A stretch of 64,000 nucleotides of DNA from NCBI GenBank assembly GCA_024336345.1, contig JANFOG010000005.1, positions 434,001 to 498,000 on the forward strand, read 5' to 3'. Source of the DNA: Mariannaea sp. PMI_226 (taxonomy: Eukaryota > Ascomycota > Sordariomycetes > Hypocreales > Nectriaceae). Position numbers and translations under genes: made by a program. Below are positions 10,840 to 21,320 of the stretch, one piece after another. The notes beneath the pieces are model-generated. The model did not search any database. It saw only the letters and a program-made list of their open reading frames with translations, and had not been told where the DNA came from. The first letter of the stretch is position 1; each line of letters opens with the position of its first letter.

Positions 10840-13800
10840 ATGGCGATGAAGAGACGAATTACTACAGACGAGGAATCCGACTTGGAGGAGTTCAAGGAGA
10901 TCTGCCCCGAGGACATCACAGTGGCCATATTCTGTGCTCTCTCCTACGAATCGGTCGCAGTCAAGTATAGCCTGGATGAGGAATTTACATGCCGGCCTCA
11001 GGGTATTGGCCCACAAAAATATATTTACTCATTTGGGCTTATTGGGGAGCACAACGTTGTCGTCGCCCGACCTCTGCAAACGGGCACCGTGGCCGCTGCT
11101 CAATGTGCTGCGACCGTTTGCCAGCAATTCATAAATGTCAGGTTCGCTCTGATAATCGGTATCGGAGCCGGGATTCCAAACCTTCCCAATCGAGACATTC
11201 GTTTGGGAGATATTGCTGTTAGCATCCCTCGAGACGGTCATCCTGGCGTGCTTCAGTATGATTTTGGCAAGTACGAGCATGGTAATAAGTTTGTTTTGAA
11301 AGGGTCACTCTCTAAGCCGCCTCCGATCTTGGTTAGCGCAGATGGTTCATTGGAAGAAGACGAGTTGATGGATAGGAGTCGGCTCAGAAGGAATCTGCGA
11401 AGCATCATCAAGAAGTCTGGATATGCACGACCGGAGAGTGGCGACATTCTTTATGACCCAGCCTTTTGCCATGTCAATGTAGGAGGTGACTGTAGCAAAT
11501 GCGAAGCATCCAGCGAAAAGAAGGTTGTGTCACGCAACGACCTGAGTAGAGAGGCTGGAAACCCTGTGGTTCATCGAGGCCTTATCCTCTCAGGCAGCGG
11601 TGTTGTCAAGAATACCGATGACCGCGATCGTTTGCGCCGTGACCATGCCGATGCAATCTGCTATGAAATGGAAGCAGCCGGTATCATGGACGAAATTCCT
11701 TGTCTTGTTGTCAGAGGCATATGTGACTATGCAGACACCCACAAACAGGATAGTTGGCACCACTACGCCGCTGCGGTTGCTGCAGCGTATTGCAAGGCTC
11801 TCCTTCGTAAGGTCTATGGTAGTGAGATTCAAGATATGAGGACCATGCAAGAGACGATACAAAGTGGTAAGTTCAAAGTGGTCCATACAGCCTTCCGTAA
11901 GTTGCTCACGACAAGTTGTAGTTGAGAAAAAGCTGAATGAAATGAACGACCGGGTCCATGACCTAACGCGGATGTCAAATGAGGCCCAAAAAGGTACGCA
12001 AATGTTGAGACTCAATGACCACCTTCTATGCGAAAGGGGAACGACAAGTGAAGAGGGCAAACAGCATATTCTTACGTTCAAGGATTGAGGCTTTCATCCT
12101 GGTGATAGCTCGCAGTCCTTGAACATGGGCTTCAATATATCCATTCTCAATCACAAAAGATCAAGAAGTAATGATAATTCTGTCTCAAGTTCTGACCAGT
12201 CACAGCAACGGAGCACAAGGAAATTCTTGACTGGCTTACACGCATTGACTTTGGCCCTCAGCAAAGCGACTTGTTTAGGAGACGTTTAGCGGGAACAGGC
12301 CAATGGCTTCTCTACTCAGCTGAGTTCCAGGAGTGGCTGGAGACAAGCGGGAAAACTTTATTTGGTCAAGGGATTCCTGGAGCTGGGAAATCAATCCTCA
12401 CATCATTCTTGGTTGATGACTTGGTTGAGCGCTTCTCTGGCGATCTAAATGTCGGCATCGCGTATATTTACTGCAACTTTAAACGACAAGAGCAGCAGAA
12501 GGTTGACGACTTGCTGGCAAGTTTACTAAAGCAGCTAGTGGGGACATCCCTTACCCTTCCAAGCAGTGTGGTATCTCTCCATAATCGCCATAAAGCCAGA
12601 CGAACTCGGCCATCACTTGAGGAGATTTTGGACACCCTCCACTCCGTACTTGCCAATTACTCAAGAGTATTCATTGTTGTCGATGCACTTGATGAATATG
12701 ACAATGCTGACGGCTGCCGATCAAGATTCCTCTCACAGTTGCTAGATCTTCAAGCCAAGACTGGTACAAATCTTTTTACAACATCACGTTACCTACCAGA
12801 GATTCAAAAGATATTAGAAGGAAGCATTCTCCTGGAGATCCGTGCCAAGTCCAGCGATGTATGCAAGTATTTACAGCAACATATGTCAGAGCTACCATCA
12901 TGTGTCTCCAAAAATGAACATTTACAGACTACGGTAGTCAGTAGAATCACTGAAGTGGCCGATGGAATGTAAGTCTGGTGCCCAAACTGTCATATGACTG
13001 TTTGTGTTGATGGGATGTTTAGGTTTCTTCTGGCGAAGCTCCACCTCGACTCGCTACGAGACAAATACACAGAAAGAGCGGTAAATCGTGCTTTGGACCA
13101 TTTTCGGAAAGGTACAGGCGCGTTGGATCAAGCCTACTTTGAAGCGATGGAAAGAATACGCAGCCAACAAATAGATTTCCAAAAGCTTGCTCTACTGGTT
13201 TTGTCATGGATTACAAATGCGACAAGGCCGCTTACTACGTTGGAACTTCAGCATGCGCTCGCTGTTGAGCCTGGTGATGATAAGTTCCGTAATGATAACA
13301 TTCCGGAAGTTGAAAATATGGTGTCTGTGTGCATTGGGTTAGTCACGGTCGAGGAAGAGAGCAGCATCATCCGGCTAGTACATTATACTACGCAAGATTA
13401 CTTCGAGCGAACACAGGGACGTTGGTTTCCGGATGCACACACCGATATCACCCGAACCTGTGTTACCTATCTTTCGTATAGTATCTTTGACGCAGGGATT
13501 TGTAAGTCAGACGCTGAGTTCGTGAACCGGCTGCAGTCGAATCCGCTTTACGAATATGCTGCACAAAGCTGGGGCCATCACGCTCGCAGTAGTTCGGTCC
13601 TATGCCCTGAAGTGACAAGATTTCTGGAATGTGGGCTGAAGGTAGAGGCGTCCAACCAAGCATTAGGAGTCTCCCAACGGATGGTATGGAACCCAGGGTA
13701 CAGCCAAGAGATCACGAGAAACATGACAGGACTCCACATGGCGACATACTTCGGGCTCGAGGAAGCGACTCAGGCACTCCTTCAGAAAGGAGTTGAGCCT

Positions 13801-15162
13801 GACGCGAGGGACGCTAATGGCCGAACGCCTTTATTAGTCGCTGCGGGGCGTGGACAAGCGGCCGTCGCCAAATTGCTACTTGAGAAGGGAGTTAATATTG
13901 AGGCGAAATATGATCAAAATGATAACACGCGTCTCTTCAGTGCTGTTTGGGATGGAGATTATGCCCTTGTCAAGCTACTGATTGAGCGGGGAGCTGATGT
14001 TGACGATGTTCAGTTAACAAAGAAGCAAAATGATAGTACGGCTCTCGAAATTGCTATTTGCTTTAGATATGAGGCTATTGTCAAGCTACTACTTGAGAAT
14101 GGAGCTAATCCTGAGGGAATATCTGGGCAAGATGATGATACGCCTCTCCTCCAAGCGATTATGGTTGAAAGTGAGGCTATTGTCAAGCTGTTACTTGAGA
14201 ATGGAGCTAACCCTGAGAGAGGAAATGCGGAAGGTTATGATACGCCTCTCTTATATGCTATTAGGTTCGAAAATGAGGCTATTGTTAAGCTGCTACTGGA
14301 GAATGGAGCTAACCCTGAAAGAGGAAATGGGAAAGATGGTGATACGCCTCTCTTATACGCTATTGGGGTTGAAAATGAGGCTATTGTCAAGCTGCTACTT
14401 GAGAATGGAGCCAATCCTAAAGCAAAAGTTGGGAAAGGTGATGATACGCCTCTCCTCTATGCCATTCGGCGTGGAAATGAGACTATTGACAAGCTACTAC
14501 TTGGGGATGCAGCTGATCCCAAGGCAAAATATAAGGAAGATAATGATACGTCTCTCCTATTGTCCATACGGGAGATAAATACGTCTGTTTTCGAGCTGTT
14601 GTTCTGGAGGGGAGCTTTTAAGCCACAATTTGAGGAGGAGAGTGATACGCCTCTCCTATGTGCAGTTCGGGATGGACACGAAGCCGTTGTCAAGCTGCTA
14701 CTTGAGAAGGGCGCTGATATTGAAGCTAAAAGATGGTACGACGGCCAGACACCACTGTTGCTTGCTACAAAAGTCGGGAATCAGGCTGTTGTGAAATTGC
14801 TTGTGGAGGAAGGCGCTGATATTGAGGCTGCCGATGAAGAGGGTCAAACTCCGCTACTGATCGCTATAAAAAAAGGGCATGAGGCAATTTTTAAGCTTCT
14901 CCTTGACAAGGGTGCCAACCTCGAGGCAAGAGACAGGGACTTTAGCCGAACGCCTCTCCTATACGCTGTACGGAATGGAAATGAGGCTATGCTTAAACTA
15001 CTGGAAAAGAGCGCTCATCTAATGGTCAGCGATGGGAGCTTTGGCTGGGCGCCACTCTTATATGCTGTAGAAAATGGGGATGAAGCCATTGTCAAAATGC
15101 TACTTGAGAAGCTCACGAGTCTTAAGTCTCCAGACAATGAGTCAACCCTGACGCCTATATAA
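10840..15162 (+). CDS. NLR-type protein: nucleoside-phosphorylase-like, NACHT, ankyrin repeats
   Basis: Predicted 1333-residue cytoplasmic NOD-like receptor of the kind linked to non-self recognition in fungi. Four exons (10840-11866, 11922-11993, 12206-12968, 13023-15162) join in frame; introns are 55, 212 and 54 bp. Residues about 25-340 are a PNP/UDP-phosphorylase-like domain ([42 protein letters not shown]). A linker leads to a NACHT NTPase with Walker A GIPGAGKS (about 420-427) and Walker [12 protein letters not shown] (about 521-531). From about residue 854 there are 14 ankyrin repeats of the DTPLLYAI...[12 protein letters not shown] type. Repeats 4-7 are almost identical to one another, including at DNA level. 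The last repeat is cut by TAA after LTPI, and ankyrin-like sequence continues downstream, so the C-terminus may be truncated. The 212-bp intron could hide a small exon. Confidence 0.88.
14059..14500 (+). repeat. Near-identical ankyrin repeat block inside the NLR gene
   Basis: About 102-bp coding units recur with very little change. The core GAGGCTATTGT(C/T)AAGCTG and the ACTTGAGAATGGAGC(T/C)AA block repeat four times, and GATACGCCTCTC recurs at the start of units. Flanking ankyrin units (repeats 1-3 and 9-14) are more diverged. This pattern indicates recent unit duplication or gene conversion in the recognition domain. Confidence 0.85.
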
Positions 15163-15318
15163 GCCGTTGCTATACGGGTACATGTGACCGTCATCCACTG
15201 ATACTTGACACGAAAGCAATGAACCTTGGCTCGAAGGGGAGAAGGTGCCGGGCGCCTATCATTCGCCACAGCGAATGGGCGCAAGGTCATCCTTCGGATG
15301 CTTGACTTAAATAGATAA
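15163..15318 (+). pseudogene. Decayed ankyrin-repeat tail of the NLR gene
   Basis: In the same frame as the NLR, just after its TAA stop, the translation continues AVAIRVHVTVIH-stop, a short garbled stretch with one further TGA, then RLSFATANGRKVILRMLDLNR and a final TAA at 15316-15318. Both pieces fit ankyrin repeats (TP..AVAIRGH..VI and LSFATANGR..I.RMLL types). This shows that the array once extended further. The terminating codon within CCTATATAAGCC is compatible with a single nonsense substitution. Confidence 0.65.
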
Positions 15319-16539
15319 CGTATATCTCATTTTACATACTGCAAAGTATTTCTAGCTATACAATTCGTTAACAATTTACTCAGAGGTTCATTAACTGCAC
15401 ATAGGAAGGCTTATTGTTTAAATATTGCGAGGTTATTCGTTACTAATGTCAATTATTGTAATATTTGTCATAGCCTGACTGCTTGTAAGTTACATGCAAG
15501 GTCACCCTTACAGATTTCTCATTAATCCGACATAGATCACGCTCACCACGGATTGCGACCATATAAGAATACTACAACCTATGGACTATGTCGATTTAAT
15601 GACTACTGTGATCCCATCATACCTAAGATAGAATATAAACTACAGCTACTACAATTAAATAGTCTAGTTAGCCTTTTAGCTTTTAAAATAACTTGGTTAT
15701 GACAATATGCTTGTGTATTATCTACTGGACCAACTTGCATTCTTATGATCTTGCTTGAAGTTTTATCTACAATAATCTTCGTTAGTGTAAGTCTATTATG
15801 ACTGGTGTATCCTTTGGGAATAAGTTAGATTGTTATACTATCTGTGTTATAAGAGGAATTATAGAAAATCTTTCTAACTTTGATATTCAATTGGTATTCT
15901 CGCTTTTGGGATATATTAGTTAATCTTAGACTATATACTATACAGCGTGAATATTGAAATTGAACTCATCCATATTTTTTGTCTCATATGCAACATTAGG
16001 TATGATTTACATTATCCTCTCGGAATTGGGTTGAATATGTTACTACAGTCGGTAACACTGCGCTCTTATTTGCCATGCGGCATGTTGATATATCTTCATC
16101 GTCCTGTCGACAGTCGACTGGCTGGTCCTATACCGTGAGGCTACGATGGATATCGGTGGGATCGCGCGCACCGCTGTGGCATCTCAGGGACGCTTCGTTG
16201 GGAGCGTCGACCACCGCGCCTCGAGAGGATATGCACTGGCCTTTCAGTCTACTCAAGGATATGAATCTCTAATGCCTGGTTAGAAAGCAGACACAGCTTT
16301 GGATGCAAAAGAAAACTACGATTCCGTACTCATCTGGCGAGCCTTTTCTCAATGCTGTCGCTCGATGAGGAAAGGGCTAAAAACCTGACAACAGACCAGA
16401 AGCTTGCTTAGGCTGGCAACGACTCCACGGTACCAGCCATCCAACATCAACTTGTGCATGCCAACGCTCTGAGAAGGTACCATATCGACTTCAATAAAAA
16501 TCCCCTACCCTTAGAGAGTCATAGGGCATACAGGATTGA
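15319..16539. other. AT-rich intergenic region with a dispersed repeat copy
   Basis: Very AT-rich from 15319 to about 16050 and lacking coding potential. The segment at about 15951-16028 resembles 32196-32270 (annotated separately). 16050-16540 has normal composition but no recognisable gene. Confidence 0.45.
15951..16028 (+). repeat. Dispersed repeat, copy A (partner near 32.2 kb)
   Basis: Same-orientation similarity with 32196-32270: both carry TTTTTGTCTC, a CATGGCATCAGGCATG / CAACATTAGGTATG variant and ATGATTTACAT followed by CCTCT. Differences are mostly transitions. It may be a remnant of a mobile element; boundaries are not sharp. Confidence 0.5.
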
Positions 16540-16547
16540 CGTATGCA

Positions 16548-16868
16548 AGCAGCTTTCTGTTCACAGCGCCGCCCCCGCCCGCGTACACCATTTGGTTGCG
16601 GTAGTGCCTCGACTACTACCCCGGTCCTATTACTGGCGTTTCCTACCCGTCAATCGACATTAACCCAAGAGCCAATGCCGCTCGCTTTGCAGTCTTGGCT
16701 GCCGCGCGCACAGCTACGGACGCGGGCACTCGGATCGATGGCGAGCACTTTATAGCAAAATTCGGTTCCTCAAAGATGACCAGTGGAGCATACTGCTATG
16801 CCCATGCTCTGAAGATCCACTCCTATCGTTCTGTGCCAAGGGTGAAAAAGGCTGGAAGTACGTCCTAG
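16548..16868 (+). pseudogene. Unidentified coding remnant with an internal TAG
   Basis: One frame reads SFLFTAPPPPAYTIWLR, then TAG near 16600, then CLDYYPGPITGVSYPSIDIN, NPRANAARFAVLAAARTA, DGEHFIAKFGSS and MTSGAYCYAHALKIHSYRS before a stop. Composition is protein-like (Ala/Gly/Arg-rich with regular hydrophobics) and better than in the overlapping frames. A GTACGT site near 16858 could be a donor leading to a downstream exon after a GGCAG acceptor near 16946. No start codon or family was recognised. It could be a broken gene or the middle of an unrecognised one. Confidence 0.3.
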
Positions 16869-17321
16869 GTGTTTATATACTTTGATTACTCTTGCGGGAA
16901 CCAGTGCTTCCCTAACCCATACAACTAATGAGTTGCTACGTGGCAGGTTCTATCTTAACTGTTATTTCCTGCTGCATTCGTGGTTCATGGGCAACTGCGC
17001 TATCCTTTACAAGGCGTTTCTAAAATCCGAAAACCTTCATGTTTATGTCATAAGTGAGCACGCACTTAGGAATTGGGCGCAGTTGGTATTTAGGGGAGCC
17101 TGAAAATGAATTGGATTGAAATCGAGCTAATAGAACTTGGTGATTTGTTCAGAAACAAGAGGGGCTTGTCAAAGCTGTAATTTACACTTCACACTGGCCA
17201 CCGCACTACCACTATGCTCGCTCGCTATCATGCGCGCACTCGACCTGTCACAGCATCCTGCGAGCAGATCGCACCCTTAGCTCCAACATGCAGAGCTGAA
17301 TGAACTAGAGCGCATCACTCT
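16869..17321. other. Intergenic, 3' flank of the secreted protein gene
   Basis: No gene assigned. A possible continuation of the 16.5-16.9 kb remnant was considered but no convincing splice was found. Confidence 0.35.
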
Positions 17322-17771
17322 TCATTTGCCGTTTACATCAAGCTTCCACATGTGGCACCAACCGGGAGCCTGGAATTCGCCTCCCTTATGGGAATCCCAA
17401 GTCCATGCACATGTTTGCTTCAGCTGGTCAAATTCAGAGAAGCAAGCCTCTCGATTGATTCCGATGTCATGATCGCAGTTATTGATCATATGCATCTCGA
17501 TGTTGTTGGCACCATCGCCCTTGACCCAGTGAAATTCACCATGGGCAGGCACCACTTTACCCTTCCAGTCCTCGCAAGCTTCGGTAATGCCGGCCCATAC
17601 AGATGCGCCCGTAGAGATAGCGCCAGAGCAGAAGCAATTTATACCAGGAACTGATGGATTCGAACCGCCACAGTTGGCGGGCTGGCCTCGAGCCACAAGT
17701 GGTTCGGTAGGAGATGCCGTGGAGCTGGCAATAAAGCCAGTAAGTGCTGTAAGTATGATAGAGTAGTGCAT
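17322..17771 (-). CDS. Small secreted cysteine-rich protein (149 aa)
   Basis: Single-exon gene for a 149-residue protein with a clear signal peptide (MHYSIILTALTGFIASSTAS; cleavage probably around residue 20). The mature part has eight cysteines (34, 46, 48, 66, 99, 110, 121, 139), enough for four disulphides, and many Trp/His/Gly residues. The CGGSNPSVPGINCFCSG and ACFSEFDQLKQTCAWTWDS stretches are its most distinctive parts. It resembles fungal secreted effector-like or carbohydrate-binding small proteins in layout, but no named family was recognised. The start chosen is the only ATG that gives a signal peptide. It stands alone, with no neighbour within 1.9 kb on its upstream side. Confidence 0.75.
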   Translation of the reverse strand: MHYSIILTALTGFIASSTASPTEPLVARGQPANCGGSNPSVPGINCFCSGAISTGASVWAGITEACEDWKGKVVPAHGEFHWVKGDGANNIEMHMINNCDHDIGINREACFSEFDQLKQTCAWTWDSHKGGEFQAPGWCHMWKLDVNGK

Positions 17772-19758
17772 TATGAAACTAAAGGTGTTGTTCTGCTTAA
17801 ATGATTTATAAGATCTGAGAGATGAAACTTATTCAGGCATGTAATGATACCTCGAAGATGCGGTGGTGAATGGTCTACTTATACTTGAAGTCTGAATAGA
17901 ATTAAGGTAAGAGTTAAGGTAGTAGTTAAGGTAGGAGTCTTGCACATCTTGAGAAAAGTGGATTCCATGTCTTCTCTTACCTTGAAAGGAAGCAGCGTCC
18001 TGGAGGGGCAGCTTCCGAAGAGAGTAGCGCTGCCCCTCAACCTGCTGTTGGAGGCAATTTGTTTCTTGAACTGGAAGGTAGTGATCTGTGGAGATCTATG
18101 ACGGGGCTCAATGACGGGCCTCGAGAGTGTTTTAATGTTCGCTAAGGCCTCTGGAGCTATAAATGATATCCCAATTGGATGAGATACGAGTTGCTAAAGC
18201 TGTGGATGATCACCGAATTGTAATGGTCTGATCATTTCCCAAGGGATAAACCACGTCGCAATGGGTTTATCTTGGCAGTACGATGGAGGTGTTTGACTGA
18301 GCAATAGCCGAAGTATTAAGTTTGGGTGTTACGTTTGTCGATGCACAGGATTGGGTCACTCGCCAATGTGCTATAATAAGTTAGCCTCAAGACGACTATG
18401 GCGCTTAAAGAACAGTAGTACTATGCAGAGGGATAAATATGCCTTGGTGAAGTGATCAACAATACTCACCATGAGTATCCGCTTCTTGAGTGGGGGCCGA
18501 AGCTGAACACTGTTATTTAACAGGCTTACTTACGCAATGTGCTACAAGAAGTTAGCTTCAGGGCGATTATGACGCCAAGAAATTAGAGTAATTACTAAAT
18601 ACTGCATCCCTTCTGGTGTGCTAAGGCAACATGGCCATATCGGTCTCTTTCATATCCTGGTGGCTTACGATTACCCAAAAAAAGTACAGATTAAGGCCGA
18701 GATACCTATCGTCACATAGAAAATTGAAGCTATGTGAGGCAATTACGAAGATCGTGAGTACTTTCATTATAGGTTATTTCTCACATTAACTTGAGTATTT
18801 GTGTAACTTTTCCATCTAATTGGCCAATATCCCTGTTCAGCACGCGAATGTTGCCTTGGCACACCGGAATGGATAATACGTAGTTACATGGATAACTGCG
18901 CCACGTTGAAGGATCAATGTTCCTCCCATGGTTATCAATCCATTGGTTGGGGCTGAACAGATACGGGGCTTATGCGGCGTTCCCTGTGAAAGACTTATGA
19001 AAGCCTTATAAAAGGTCTCTAGGCTGATGCGCCAGGTTTCACGCATAATGTGCCAGAACAGGCAAGTCTATAAAATTCTAGAGACGAGGGCTAGTCTTTC
19101 TTTTCCTTCTCAATCTAGAGACTGAAACTTCCCGCCCTGGAAATGATGAACTTTGCTACTGCTGCGTGGTCGGGGAACACTCGCAGCCGACCAACACAAT
19201 AAACCTCTTCTGGCGCTATAGTTGGTTGAACTGCCGCAGCTTCACTAGCTCGTTTTCCCTTTGGAACGTGAGTATATTAAGTCGAGTATTTCTTTAAAAA
19301 TATGAAGGAACGTCATTGTTCTATTTCCTCGTCTGTACATAATATTTTGCTTGGGTGAGAAGAAGCTGAACGAAACACAACAAAACACCACAATCACCCC
19401 AAAGACGAAACTGCTGGGGCCAGAAAATCACAGCTGTCCGAGCCTTAGCAAGTGGAATTCTGTAAATAAATAATAAAGATATATGTAAAAAAAATATGAA
19501 AATAGCATTATGATCACGAGGATCCGATTATATCATTCACAAAAAGGCTGAACCCGATTGGCGTAAAATTGACTTGAATTGATGATTATGAACTTGATGG
19601 CTTTCAGAAGATTCGGACATATTGGTTTGAATGTGCACCTCCGCAAGTCCATCGCTGACCCAACCTCTCAGAGTGATGTACCAGATTTCCTAATCTGATG
19701 TAAAATAGATCCGGCCATCATAAGTATACTGTGCCTTTACAAAGAAACTTGAATTCCA
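17772..19758. other. Intergenic with a diverged direct repeat
   Basis: Promoter side of the secreted-protein gene, including short imperfect repeats GGTAAGAGTTAAGGTAGTAG near 17910. The direct repeat at 18361/18534 is annotated separately. No coding region was recognised. Confidence 0.45.
18361..18590 (+). repeat. Diverged direct repeat pair, about 173 bp apart
   Basis: About 50 bp at 18361-18410 (CGCCAATGTGCTATAATAAG...) recurs at 18534-18582 (CGCAATGTGCTACAAGAAG...). Both continue into AGTTAGC.TCA, a CGA.TATG core and CGC. Most mismatches are C/T or A/G transitions, as expected from old repeat-induced point mutation or plain decay. Function unknown. Confidence 0.55.
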
Positions 19759-20824
19759 TCACTTATCCTTCTTGTTCTGTAAGGCTTCCCTTAGCTTCCA
19801 AAATGGCCACATTTTGAGCATGACGAATCTTATCCAGTTATCACCTAGCATCTCAAGAAGCCACATCCCCGTGCTCATTGTGCCAATTCGCATCGTCTCT
19901 CTCGTCCCAAAGAACCTCCATGGCCCTAGGTTCCAGCCCTTGCCTCTCAACGCCTCTGTCACCACTTGTTTGGCATACGCCTCAGCCGTCATCCTATTTC
20001 CGCTTCCTGCCTTCTGCCCTGCCTCACGCATACTATCGAATAGAGTGTCTTGTGGCCATGGCTCTGCAACACCGCTCTGTCCCTTGCTGCTCACAAAAGA
20101 TGTCACGACGTTGAGAACCCCGACATTGTAGTGCGCCATCTCAATAGAGAGGGTACGAGAGTAACATGTAAGAGCTGCCTTAGACATGGCGTAAACGCCC
20201 TTGAATGGGTATCCCAGACGATCCGAGTAAGATGAAATATTGACAATAAGTCCTTCAGACGCCAAGAGGAGATTCATCATCTCATTGGTAAGAGTCATCA
20301 CGGAGATGACGTTGGTTTCGAACACAGAGCGGACACGTTCTGGATCCGCGTCGGTCAGTGGCATGACGTATCGAGTGCCACTGCAAACATTAGATAAGAG
20401 TACCATATGGACAAATAACTCAACTCACGCATTGTTAACCAAAATGTCGAGCTTTCCACCAGTAATTTCTTCCACCTGCAACTTGGCTGCATTGATACTG
20501 TCCTCGTCATTGACATCTAGCTGCACCGTGGTCAAGCCCATAGCTGAAAGCTCAGCGAGGGCCTCAGGCCTACGAGCTGTTGCGATGACATGACAATCTG
20601 TTGAGTTTAATTGGTGAGATGTGACATTCGGACGGTCACAGGAGCTTCAGACGGCCCACATGTGAGACTTACTGCGTGATTGGAATTCTCGTGCTAGTGC
20701 ACAACCAATGCCGCCGGGTGAGCAACTAGATTATATCAGCAAATTTACCAAAAAAAATTCAATGGAAATAAAATGAAGCTCACCCAGTAATAAGGACAGA
20801 CTTTCTTAACGATTCGGTAGCCAT
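19759..20824 (-). CDS. Short-chain dehydrogenase/reductase, AYR1-like
   Basis: Predicted 294-residue NAD(P)-dependent oxidoreductase of the classical SDR family. Four exons (20824-20784, 20725-20673, 20597-20429, 20380-19759) with introns of 58, 75 and 48 bp give one continuous frame. The cofactor-binding motif TGCSPGGIG is at residues 13-21, NNAG at 86-89, a Ser pair at 137-138, and the catalytic YAMSK motif puts Tyr151 and Lys155 in place. The opening LITGCSPGGIG and the sequence style resemble fungal 1-acyl-dihydroxyacetone-phosphate reductase (AYR1) homologues, but substrate range in this group is broad. The C-terminal MWLLEMLGDNWIRFVMLKMW segment is hydrophobic and may associate with membranes. 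No neighbouring gene suggests a pathway. Confidence 0.88.
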
Positions 20825-21320
20825 TGTGTGATGCGTATGAAAATGATGCTTGGGTGGGGTTGTTGAAGATCAAGCCTCGGTCTGGAGTTGAATTACATTT
20901 GAATTATATGCGGATTAATGATAATGCGGAGTTTACGTCCTTGCTTGTGGAGAAACATCCTAGGAGATTTATCTAGCGGCAACTATGAGCCAATTGAAGC
21001 CTCTCCGGCTAGCTAAGCTAAGTGTTATATGGCTGAGGCTAAACTATGCGCGAGTGACAGGGGGGAAAATATATCACTCTTTAGATTCCGCCGAGCCCCT
21101 CCTCCTCCAAACCTGAGGGCAGGTGCACTAACTACCCTCAGAATTAGGTGTCCATCGCCTCTTTCCAGTCCGTTTTCTTTCTCTCTTTACCCCTTATTAC
21201 TTATTTAGTTTATTGCTTCCTTATTTTACTTAATGTACTTTACTTTCCCCTTACTTGACCCTAACTTAGACCTTGATAAGCACCACTTCGCCACTATAAT
21301 ATACTATTATTATACTATCT
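20825..21320. other. Intergenic with pyrimidine-rich tract
   Basis: SDR promoter, then a pyrimidine-rich and AT-rich stretch (about 21150-21315) at the 3' end of the Clr5-domain gene. No gene seen. Confidence 0.45.

Noticed and set aside
14030..14578. 182-codon frame of repeats [12 protein letters not shown] inside the NLR
   Set aside because: It is the +1 frame of the near-identical ankyrin units; the repetition is inherited from them.
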